Positions 44,059 through 52,122 of a stretch of 64,000 nt of DNA are shown here, piece after piece. Origin of the DNA: Lodderomyces elongisporus. Its lineage: Eukaryota > Ascomycota > Pichiomycetes > Serinales > Debaryomycetaceae. Every line of letters starts with the position of its first letter. Position 1 is the stretch's first letter. The notes under the pieces are model-generated. The model did no database searches, was not told the origin of the DNA, and worked only from the letters and a program-made list of their open reading frames with translations. The position numbers were made by a program, and so were the translations under genes. The stretch covers positions 434,001-498,000 of the forward strand of contig NC_083674.1 in the NCBI RefSeq assembly GCF_030384665.1, given 5' to 3'.

Positions 44059-44109
<51 letters not shown>
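44059..44109 (-). repeat. 51-nt A homopolymer (element sense) between pol and the polypurine tract
   Basis: An uninterrupted T51 on the plus strand, 95 nt after the pol stop and about 40 nt before the polypurine tract. Confidence 0.9.
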
Positions 44110-44110
<1 letters not shown>

Positions 44111-44204
44111 TGTGAATTTAGCGTGTTCTGTACCCCCCTTCGAATTGAAATGATTGGATTGGTATATTTTGGGAAGTTCGTTGGGACGTTCCGAACACGT
44201 AAAT

Positions 44205-47200
44205 TCATATTTGGGTACTCCTTAGTACGTAGGGTTTGAGCATTTCTCTTGTGTAGCACCTCAGAATCTTGATACCGCTTAAACTTTGCAAATGATAGAT
44301 TCGGCTCAGTTTTCGCCAAACTTTGTATGGACCTGCCCATCGTTGGGCAAGTTTCCCTTGTGGGCCCTGATTCTTATCAGTTACTAACACTAGATCACCA
44401 ACTTGTAGTATTGTCGTTGTATCATATCGTTCATCAAATTTGACTTTCTGACGTTCCCGTGCGTTGCGTTGAGTGTCGAGAGCGGATTCAATTTGGGTTG
44501 TCCTATGGTACAACTGGCGAAATCGGAATTTAAATAACTCATCCTCAGTGTAAGTAGTATGTTTTGGAGTAATGTCTAGGAAGGACCTCAAAGGACTGTG
44601 TCCCTCAAATCCATAGACTAAGTATTGGGGGGAAAACCCAGTCCTCTTCCGTACGGTAGTTCTATCCACCCAAAGTGCGGTCAGCAAGGCATGTTGGAAG
44701 TTAACTCGTGGGGGGAGCAGTTGCATAAACCGGATAATCCTTTTATGAGAGGCTTCAATCATACCATTTCCTTGTGGGTGGTAAGGTACGGAATAGGTGG
44801 CTTTGATACCGTGAATATCCAATAGTCTCCGGAGTATTCTGTTCGCAAATTCAGGCCCATTGTCAGTCTTCAACGTGTGAAATGAACCAACTCGCGCAAT
44901 AAAGGCATCAAAAATGAAATCGGCAACCGCTTCAGCGGAAAGTTCAGGGAGAATACGAGCTTCAGCCCACGCCAGGAATTCATCTCTGGCAACAACTATC
45001 ACGATGTTTCCAATCTTGACACAATCACATACAACAGTGTGAAAGAGGCCTGCGGGAAGGTGAAAGTAGAGTGGGTCTCTCTGTAATGTGGCAGGGCCTT
45101 GCTTTTGGCAGTGAAGACATGATGTGGTATATGCTTTTAACCTGCGGTACAAATTCGGGATAAAGGCGTGACAGTTTAATAGGTTGAAGCAGGCTTCTAA
45201 GCCTAAGTGACCTCGAGCATCATGGGTAAGTTGGAACAAATTTCGGACTTCGTTGGAGTTGGTTATCACCTTTCGAGTATAGGATCCGTCTTTTCCCCGT
45301 TTGTACAATTTACCGTCCTGTAAATAGAACTCTAAAGCCCGGTTAGTAAATCGTTTCAAATCTTTGGATTTCAGGAACGTAGTAGGGATCTCTAAGGTTT
45401 TGAGGTAATTTTGGATGTAATGAACATTAATACCTTTGTAGGAGTTATTGGCATTCGTGATTATGTTGACTGTGTTTACCTCGGCGAGGATAGTTGGGTC
45501 GAGGCTGTTCCTAAATAGGTTTCGTACCTCCTCAACCGCGTAATTTTCGGCTTGAAGGGAAGACAGGTGACAGCGGCTAAGGGCATCCGCTATGACATTC
45601 CTTTTCCCATCAATATGGATGATCATGTAATTGAAAGACCGGATATAATTCAACCACTTGTAAGTTCGGTTTACAAAATGTGAATTTTCCAAAGGCTTAT
45701 CTAAAACTGTGACAAGTGCTTTGTTGTCGCAGTAGATGTAGAGGATATCTTTATACCCGACGAGTAATGGTTGAATAGCGTTCAAGGTTAAATAGATACT
45801 AAATAACTCTTTCTCATATATAGTGTAGTGTCTTTCGGACCCATGGAACTTTCCAGAATAGCACAGGACCATCCTGGTGACACCATGAGCATCTGTGTTT
45901 TGAAGTACACCACCCCAAGATTCAGTTGACGCATCAGTATGAATAGTGGTGATTTGTTTGTCATTGAATGGTTGTAGTACGGGGCAGCTTGTAAGTACTC
46001 TGATGATATGTTGGAAGTAGTTGATTGTTTGATCATCCCATTCGAGTAGGTGTTTGGGGTGTTCTTTGGCTTTCAGAATGAGGTCGTAGAGTGGAGCCGT
46101 CAACTCTGCAAACCCGACAATTAATTGTCTATAATAATTCACAAGACCAAGGAAACTCTCCATTTTCTTTTGTGTGGTAGGACGTGGGTAATTTGTTAAC
46201 GCATCCACCTGTCCGCGTATGATTGTTTTACCTTCAGGTGTAATTCGATAACCGAGAAATTCACAATCCTCCACAGCGACTTTTAGCTTAGCTGGGTTGA
46301 TTTCCAATCCAGCGTGAGCAAGGAGTTGAAGGACCTGATGCACTTTGTCAAGGTGTTCTTTCATCAGCGACTCCGATAGGTCTTCAACTGTTGGACCACA
46401 GATAGCAATATCATCAATAAAGCATATTACATCTTTGGCCACTGGTGATAATATTTTTTGTAGGATAGAGCTAAACTCGCTAACCAGATTAAGGTATCCT
46501 TGTGGTAACACTGCATACTTAAGCAATCCTAATGGGCTGTTGAAACTAGTCACATCGTTGGTTGTTGGGTCTAATGGAACTTGAAAATAAGCATTCTGAA
46601 CGTCAATGAGTGTATTAAACAGTCTCCCACTCAATTCAGATGTCAATTCATCTGTAGATTGAGGGTGACCCCCCTCCAACTCAACATGTTTGTTAAGTTC
46701 TCGGAGATCAATCAACATTCTATGCCTTCCATCCTTTTTGGGGATAAGGAACCATGGATTTCGGTAAGCAGCACTACTATATTGGAGTTGTCCGTTCTTT
46801 AACATTTCGCTAAGGATCTCGACTGCTGCTGGCCTCTTTATACCTAACGGGATAGACTTACACCTCCAGAAGGCATTTTTATCTCTGAGTTTGATTTGTA
46901 CCGGTGGATGAACTTCAGGCTTTAGGCGGCCAGGATGCCCACCTTTGACATAGAACACGTCAGTAACATCTGCACATTTTGAGATAAAGTAGCGCATTTC
47001 TTCAGCTGTAGCTTTGGAACCGTTAAAGGATGTGGTCAACAACTCTTCGAGTTGGTTTGCGGAGGTTGCTTCGTTGCATTGGATTTCAGGGTATTGGTTA
47101 ACTTGGAAACTCTCTCTTCCGACTTGTTGAACTGGGAATTTCAAAACTTTACCGTCTACTTTGAACCTTAATTCTCGCTTGTCATCATTATTGAAGCCAA

Positions 47201-48440
47201 TACTGAGTTTATGCTCATTTTGGAACGGGAGTCCTAATAATATCTGTCCAACAGGCGTAGCGTCGTGTACTAATAAATGTGCTGTGAGTGGGATAAAGTG
47301 AATGAATATATCAATAGCTACTCCTTTCTCCACTAGTACCTCATCTTTATTCACACCAATAATTCGTACCGCTGGCGATAGCTTTGACCATTTGACGTTC
47401 AATCCATCAAGGGTCTTTGGGTTAATCAAACTCACTTGCAGCGCCGTGTCATATTTAAGGGTGACATCCCGGTTCTGGATCTTCGCTGGGATGTAGATTT
47501 GGTCAGCGTCGTTTGTGTGTTCGTTAGGGTTAATGATTACGGTTTCATTGACTTCATATTTTGGAGCGTTCATGGGTCCCGCTCTGGCTACCAATATTCC
47601 TTTTGTCCTTTCGTGTATGTCTTTCCTATACTCTGGAGATATCCCAAGGAAATCTGCTAATGACATGGTCACTTGAATATTCTCAGTTGGCATCTTTTCA
47701 AAGAAAGTCTGTTTGTCTGGCATATCGAAACGGCTAGTCCTTTTTCTCCGAAGGAGTCTTATACTGGTATCATCACCTAACGTCTCATCTTGTTGATTCT
47801 CACTTTCATCTGTGAGTTTGTCTAGGGCATTAGGACTTAAATCTCCGGGTTCTAGATCGTGGGGACTTTCTAGATTATCGTTGTTGCGATCCTCTTCCTC
47901 ATCTACGTCCATGATTTCAATCTTATTTGGCTCTTCCACCTCATTCCCGGCATCATCATTCAAGAATTGTAGCATCTCTTCTTCAGGCAGTATGGTACCT
48001 TCTTGCGCTAAGTTGTTCAATTCTTTATCCATTGCCGAAGGTGTAGTTTGAAACTTTTGTTCAGATAACGGAGGTTCTGTATAAGTGTAGTCTGGGTCTG
48101 TGGAAATGTCATCTTCAGTGAGATGTTGATTAACAAAAGGGGTAAGATTATTTGTAAGTTCAGGGTTTGTGGAATCCGGAGCATTTGATGATTGTTTGGG
48201 ACTGGTATCGTCTTCACTGGTTGTTGATCGTTGGGCCTTCATATTATCTTTAATAACTTGGCTTCTTCTTTGAGTAGTTTGGGGTTTTGGAATTGTCGAT
48301 TTGGGAGTAGTTAATCTTTTTCCCGCTTTCGTCTGACTTCTAGTTTGCACTGCATTAACTTCAGCGCTAGATGATTGGTCGACTGGAGTTTTCAGCGGTT
48401 GCAGTTTACTTATCGTCTTAATTTCCGCCCTCACGGTGCC
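44205..48440 (-). CDS. pol: Pol: protease, reverse transcriptase, RNase H, integrase
   Basis: The frame is open from 48473 to the TGA at 44205-44207 and lies +1 to gag, so it is probably expressed as Gag-Pol by frameshifting. About 300 residues of acidic, low-complexity sequence come first. The retropepsin-like site is YDTALQVSLI (Asp at nt 47450) with ILLGLPF downstream. RT has LRELNKHVELEGG, LPQGYLNLVSEF and FIDD (first Asp at nt 46415). RNase H has HTDASTESWGG (Asp at 45935) and YCDNKAL. Integrase has an HHCC zinc finger (HDARGHLG ... CLHCQKQ), the DDE core (KTDNGPEF, Asp at 44864; NGMIEASHKR) and a GPY/F module (RWAGPYKVWRKL). All catalytic positions are present. DTA in place of the common DTG/DSG and FIDD in place of YIDD/YLDD are deviations. 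Confidence 0.95.
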   Translation of the reverse strand, partial: GTVRAEIKTISKLQPLKTPVDQSSSAEVNAVQTRSQTKAGKRLTTPKSTIPKPQTTQRRSQVIKDNMKAQRSTTSEDDTSPKQSSNAPDSTNPELTNNLTPFVNQHLTEDDISTDPDYTYTEPPLSEQKFQTTPSAMDKELNNLAQEGTILPEEEMLQFLNDDAGNEVEEPNKIEIMDVDEEEDRNNDNLESPHDLEPGDLSPNALDKLTDESENQQDETLGDDTSIRLLRRKRTSRFDMPDKQTFFEKMPTENIQVTMSLADFLGISPEYRKDIHERTKGILVARAGPMNAPKYEVNETVIINPNEHTNDADQIYIPAKIQNRDVTLKYDTALQVSLINPKTLDGLNVKWSKLSPAVRIIGVNKDEVLVEKGVAIDIFIHFIPLTAHLLVHDATPVGQILLGLPFQNEHKLSIGFNNDDKRELRFKVDGKVLKFPVQQVGRESFQVNQYPEIQCNEATSANQLEELLTTSFNGSKATAEEMRYFISKCADVTDVFYVKGGHPGRLKPEVHPPVQIKLRDKNAFWRCKSIPLGIKRPAAVEILSEMLKNGQLQYSSAAYRNPWFLIPKKDGRHRMLIDLRELNKHVELEGGHPQSTDELTSELSGRLFNTLIDVQNAYFQVPLDPTTNDVTSFNSPLGLLKYAVLPQGYLNLVSEFSSILQKILSPVAKDVICFIDDIAICGPTVEDLSESLMKEHLDKVHQVLQLLAHAGLEINPAKLKVAVEDCEFLGYRITPEGKTIIRGQVDALTNYPRPTTQKKMESFLGLVNYYRQLIVGFAELTAPLYDLILKAKEHPKHLLEWDDQTINYFQHIIRVLTSCPVLQPFNDKQITTIHTDASTESWGGVLQNTDAHGVTRMVLCYSGKFHGSERHYTIYEKELFSIYLTLNAIQPLLVGYKDILYIYCDNKALVTVLDKPLENSHFVNRTYKWLNYIRSFNYMIIHIDGKRNVIADALSRCHLSSLQAENYAVEEVRNLFRNSLDPTILAEVNTVNIITNANNSYKGINVHYIQNYLKTLEIPTTFLKSKDLKRFTNRALEFYLQDGKLYKRGKDGSYTRKVITNSNEVRNLFQLTHDARGHLGLEACFNLLNCHAFIPNLYRRLKAYTTSCLHCQKQGPATLQRDPLYFHLPAGLFHTVVCDCVKIGNIVIVVARDEFLAWAEARILPELSAEAVADFIFDAFIARVGSFHTLKTDNGPEFANRILRRLLDIHGIKATYSVPYHPQGNGMIEASHKRIIRFMQLLPPRVNFQHALLTALWVDRTTVRKRTGFSPQYLVYGFEGHSPLRSFLDITPKHTTYTEDELFKFRFRQLYHRTTQIESALDTQRNARERQKVKFDERYDTTTILQVGDLVLVTDKNQGPQGKLAQRWAGPYKVWRKLSRIYHLQSLSGIKILRCYTREMLKPYVLRSTQI

Positions 48441-50076
48441 TCGCTTGTTGAGTGAATAGGTCTGGGTATTTCTTTACCATAAATTCATTCTCTCCAACTT
48501 TCAATTCATTATCGTCAACTGTGTAGATTCGTCCATCCTTTATTTTGATCATTCCTCGTTTAGCAGCGTTTTGTGCTCGGAAGCAAACCTCAGTCTTATG
48601 ATTTGTTCGTCCACAGACTAGGCAGGGTTCTTTTTGTTTGTTTTGTGATTTGGATTCATTTTGTCGTGAATTTATCAAAGTCATCTTCGCCGTATATGTA
48701 GTGTTTATAGCGTCCCAGATATCCACATATGATAAATTCATTTCCATGGCAATTAAATGGTCGTGACTATTTACCTTGATCGAGGTAAGGTAATGTCTGA
48801 CATCTTCTCCATTAATCCATATTTCCTTTATTTCGGCATCGTCGTCGTATCTTTGTACTTTAATTCTGCTGCTCATATATGTAATTATCTGGTCCATAAC
48901 TCCCCCGAGTTTATTGAATAGGGTTTTGAATAATCGAATCCAAGTCAATGCGGGTAAGTCACCAATTTCATTGTTTTCCAAGTAGTTGTCAATTTCGGTC
49001 TGAACTATGATCATCACACTTTTAGGGTCCACATTTGGTTTGATGACCCTGTTTACTTCTCCGATGATATCAACGTAATGCTCTTCTGATGCTTTCTTTC
49101 CCCACTCTTCTAGAATACGATGGTACTTGATTGGTTTATGCTGTTCGTTTCCTTTTCTTTTAGTGGCAGCTTTGACAATGTCCAACAATGTTTCATTTTT
49201 GACCAGTTGTGCTACAGCAATAACTTCTTCTCTGAGTAAGTAATCAGGAATAAAATAAGTATGTTTATACCAAATCAACTTCCTTAACCAAAAGAAGAAT
49301 CCATCAAAGTCTTTAGAAGTGGGTGAAGGAAATTTCTGGGCATCATAACGTTTTATAGCTAATTCATCTTGATGTGTTCTGATAAGTTTGGTTGACAATT
49401 CATTGTAGTGAGCAATAAATACTTTCTCGACGTTGGGGTCGGGTCTTCTAATGTAAGGAATATCTTCAATTCTTTCATTATCGATGAATCTCTTCCTGTA
49501 GTCGTTTATCTTCTGACACGTTGCTTCATATCCTTTTATCATGACTTCAACTGGTCCACCCCCTTGGGCGTACGAAACTCCATCGTATATAGCCAGAGGT
49601 TGGAATAACATATTGGTTGTTTCTTTGTCTTTAAAGGAATGGGCAGACAGGAAGGATTCACTAAGGTGATTCTTTTGGGTGGACGGGGTCGATTGGGCTT
49701 GATCACCAATGTGACCATCGTCCACTCTTGGTTTGTTTGACAGGTCATGTAACTTTTCTGTCAAGTCAGCGACTAACATTGTTAATCTGTTAACAGTTGC
49801 TCTCAAATCTGCATTCTCACTGTTAACTTTAGCTAAGGTAGTGGCTACATTTTGGTTGCTGATAGTGTCGTCTGTTTTCTCCTCAATGGGTTTATCCTTC
49901 TGGACTCCCCCTTTTGATGTAACGTGGTTCTCCTCGATTCCACTATCATCCTCTGATGAGTTACTAATCTCAGACGTGGCGGATGAGTTAACATTATCCA
50001 AGGTAGGTGCGTTTAAAACTGCGTTGGGTTGAGCGGTATGGTTAGGATCCGCGTGATGTATGTCTGAGTAAGGCAT
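48418..50076 (-). CDS. gag: Gag: capsid and nucleocapsid polyprotein
   Basis: The 552-residue ORF has a Ser/Asp-rich N-terminus (about residues 1-75), a coiled-coil-like heptad stretch (about 80-115, LAKVNSENADLRATVNRLTML) and a central helical capsid-like region. Near the C-terminus is one CCHC zinc knuckle, C-x2-C-x4-H-x4-C, at residues 485, 488, 493 and 498 (CLVCGRTNHKTEVC). The order is standard for Ty3/gypsy Gag. The stop (TAA at 48418-48420) lies inside the open pol frame, giving a 54-nt usable overlap. No other annotated yeast gene product resembles it closely enough for me to name the lineage. Confidence 0.92.
   Translation of the reverse strand: MPYSDIHHADPNHTAQPNAVLNAPTLDNVNSSATSEISNSSEDDSGIEENHVTSKGGVQKDKPIEEKTDDTISNQNVATTLAKVNSENADLRATVNRLTMLVADLTEKLHDLSNKPRVDDGHIGDQAQSTPSTQKNHLSESFLSAHSFKDKETTNMLFQPLAIYDGVSYAQGGGPVEVMIKGYEATCQKINDYRKRFIDNERIEDIPYIRRPDPNVEKVFIAHYNELSTKLIRTHQDELAIKRYDAQKFPSPTSKDFDGFFFWLRKLIWYKHTYFIPDYLLREEVIAVAQLVKNETLLDIVKAATKRKGNEQHKPIKYHRILEEWGKKASEEHYVDIIGEVNRVIKPNVDPKSVMIIVQTEIDNYLENNEIGDLPALTWIRLFKTLFNKLGGVMDQIITYMSSRIKVQRYDDDAEIKEIWINGEDVRHYLTSIKVNSHDHLIAMEMNLSYVDIWDAINTTYTAKMTLINSRQNESKSQNKQKEPCLVCGRTNHKTEVCFRAQNAAKRGMIKIKDGRIYTVDDNELKVGENEFMVKKYPDLFTQQARHREGGN
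48438..48444 (-). promoter_or_regulatory. Candidate +1 ribosomal frameshift site GCG-AGG-C
   Basis: In the gag frame the codons read CAA-GCG-AGG-CAC. A +1 slip over the A at 48441 enters pol at GGC (48440). GCG is the P-site codon of the Ty3 shift site and AGG-C is the A-site context of the Ty1 site. The last pol-frame stop upstream is at 48474-48476, so the shift must occur between there and 48420. Confidence 0.6.
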
Positions 50077-50357
50077 TTGTTGGCTTGTTAATAACGTTGA
50101 TGTCTCGTGATGGGTGTGTGGTTTATTTGTACGTTTCCGGTTATGTAGTATGACCGGCTCGTCAAACCTTTCTTCGGGAACTTAAGGTATTATTTATACA
50201 TTTGTCCACTTGACTTTGTGTGATACAAATATATCCTTGGTATATGATGATCACTGGGCGGTGTGTTAAATCACATCTGATTCCCAAATGGTAATGCTTC
50301 ACAATATCCTCATATCCATGGGTAGTGTACATGTACAAGGTCTAATCTTCAATGGTT

Positions 50358-50907
50358 GTGTTTTAGTGTAGGATTCTAAGGTCAAACGCCTTAAGGAGCA
50401 CTTCCTCCCATAGGTTGTTTTAGTGTAGGATTCTAAGTTCAAACGCCTTAAGGAGCACTTCCTCCCGAGTTGGTTTAGTGTAGGATTTTAAGTTCAAACG
50501 CCTTAAGGAGCACTTCCTCCCGAGTTGGTTTAGTGTAGGATTCTAAGTTCTAAATGCCTTAAGGAGCACTTCCTCCCAAGTTGGTTTAGTGTAGGATTCT
50601 AAGTTCTAATGCCTTAAGGAGCACTTCCTCCCGAGTTGGTTTAGTGTAGGATTCTAAGTTCTAATGCCTTAAGGAGCACTTCCTCCCGAGTTGGTTTAGT
50701 GTAGGATTCTAAGTTCTAATGCCTTAAGGAGCACTTCCTCCCGAGTTGGTTTAGTGTAGGATTCTAAGTTCTAATGCCTTAAGGAGCACTTCCTCCCGAG
50801 TTGGTTTAGTGTAGGATTTTAAGTTCAAACGCCTTAAGGAGCACTTCCTCCCAAGTTGGTTTAGTGTAGGATTTTAAGTTCAAACGCCTTAAGGAGCACT
50901 TCCTCCC
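50358..50907 (-). repeat. Ten tandem ~55-bp repeats in the retrotransposon leader
   Basis: Ten head-to-tail units of 55-57 bp lie between the 5' LTR and gag. Each contains GTAGGATTCTAAG, GCCTTAAGGAGCAC and TTCCTCCC (plus strand). Units come in two variants, with TTCTAATGCC or TTCAAACGCC in the middle; the central units are nearly identical and the outer ones more diverged. In element sense each unit contains GGGAGGAA, equal to the last 8 nt of the polypurine tract. Confidence 0.95.
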
Positions 50908-51048
50908 TCTATTCTAGGTAGTGAGACTTTCGCGACAGTGACACACCTAGTTCGACAAATTATTTCAAACTCTATGACACCAGTCAGTATGAATCACAAG
51001 TTGCAGTACCAAAGGTCTGCAACAAGTGCAGGAATGGTCGAAGTTCCT

Positions 51049-51062
51049 GCTAGGGACCACCA
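51049..51062 (-). other. Candidate primer-binding site
   Basis: In element sense, three T residues after the 5' LTR, the leader reads TGGTGGTCCCTAGC, so it would pair with a tRNA 3' end in ...GGGACCACCA or, 3 nt in, ...GGGACCA. I could not assign the tRNA. It is not the initiator-Met site I recall for Ty3. Confidence 0.45.
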
Positions 51063-51065
51063 AAA

Positions 51066-51526
51066 TGTCACATAGCAACGTTACTCAACGTAAGTGTGCG
51101 ACTGCTGTGCACTAGGTTATCGCTACCTGCTCACTAGTACCAGCTATTCTATTTACAACCTAACTGGCTATATTCTGACTAAGTGATTTCGTAACTGTTC
51201 TTACCATGATCATGGTATGGTGTTTAAGTGTAAGAAGTAAATTGTCTCATACAATACTCAAGTGAAGGGAATTAGTAGAGTGGCCATTCTCTACCAATAT
51301 TCACTGATTTGCGTTATACTTGTTGTGACCGTAAAATGTGTTATTTATCGATAATTCTATACAATTTGATAGAAGTCTAGAGTGCGACTTCTACCCACTA
51401 TTTATATCCTTCTATACTAACTTAATTTGTTTGTTCTCTCATTACCCTGAATAATTGGTAATGACACTAATTTCTGTTTCACAGAAATGATGGCATAATG
51501 CGACTTACTTAAGTCGCTATGTGACA
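51066..51526 (-). repeat. LTR (5' LTR in element sense)
   Basis: 461 bp, base-for-base the same as the other LTR as far as I can read. The 16-bp palindrome is at 51202-51217. Confidence 0.96.
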
Positions 51527-52122
51527 GGAGGCAGATTTGCAACTTGTAGAGATTCAATTAGGTTTATCGTTCAGTGATAATTCGACAGAGTCTAGGCTTG
51601 TAGTATTTACATTAAAAGCAATTCAAATATTGTATTTCCAAAAATTATCTTTCCACTATTATCATCATTATTGTTATTTGGGTTTATAATGTGTTTAGTC
51701 TTTACAATATTGAACAAGAACACGCAATGGTAAAGAGACTAGAGCATAAGCCAAAAAAGGAAACAGAAAACAAAAAAACTTGAATAAATGAAAGAGACTA
51801 ACGGAAAAAACAGATCCAAATACACAATTCACTTTATTCAACGTATCTCTCGACAAAAGTGCACCTAAAAGCTACTTTCTAATCACTACTCAGTGGTATT
51901 CTCTTTGAGCATTTTTTTCTCTTTCTTTTTTTTTGTTTTTTTTGTTTCTTCGTTGAGTTGTAAGATAAAATAAGAAGTGGAAATCCTTTTATTTGTTCAC
52001 ATTTCTTATTGAGTCACCAACTGCTTGAGTAAAAATGTATAATATCAAGACACCAGCATTAAACAATGTTTGTTAAAATTAAAAAAGTAAATTAAAGAAT
52101 TACTTCGGGCTTGTGTCATTGA
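51527..52122. other. Intergenic between retrotransposon and the aminotransferase 3' end
   Basis: AT-rich, begins with the GGAGG target duplication. No gene is seen. Confidence 0.5.

Larger units (their letters stand above)
50077..51065 (-). other. Retrotransposon 5' leader
   Basis: About 990 nt lie between the 5' LTR and the gag ATG, unusually long. It contains the tandem repeat array and, next to the LTR, a perfect 7-bp stem (GCAGGAA 51028-51034, TTCCTGC 51044-51050). No open frame of note is present. Confidence 0.8.
43544..51526 (-). mobile_element. Complete Ty3/gypsy-type LTR retrotransposon (7983 bp)
   Basis: Two 461-bp direct LTRs that look identical when read side by side begin TGTCACATAGC and end GCTATGTGACA. 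They bracket gag and pol on the minus strand. A 5-bp duplication GGAGG flanks the element (43539-43543 and 51527-51531). In element sense the order is 5' LTR (51066-51526), candidate primer-binding site, ~990-nt leader with tandem repeats, gag, pol (PR-RT-RH-IN), 51-nt A run, polypurine tract, 3' LTR (43544-44004). Integrase last makes it Metaviridae (Ty3/gypsy) rather than Ty1/copia. No env-like ORF and no chromodomain are seen. Intact frames, perfect LTR pair and clean duplication suggest recent, possibly ongoing, activity. Confidence 0.96.

Noticed and set aside
44056..44340. Separate 94-codon ORF ending in poly-Lys at the 3' end of the retrotransposon
   Set aside because: Overlaps pol in another frame and its Lys tail is just the A51 run; no sign of an env or accessory gene.
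51000..51065. tRNA-like 3' half next to the 5' LTR (GGTCGAAGTTCC ... GGGACCACCA)
   Set aside because: The T-arm does not fit the invariant G53-TTCRA-C61 pattern and no D or anticodon arm is present upstream; better explained as a hairpin plus primer-binding site.
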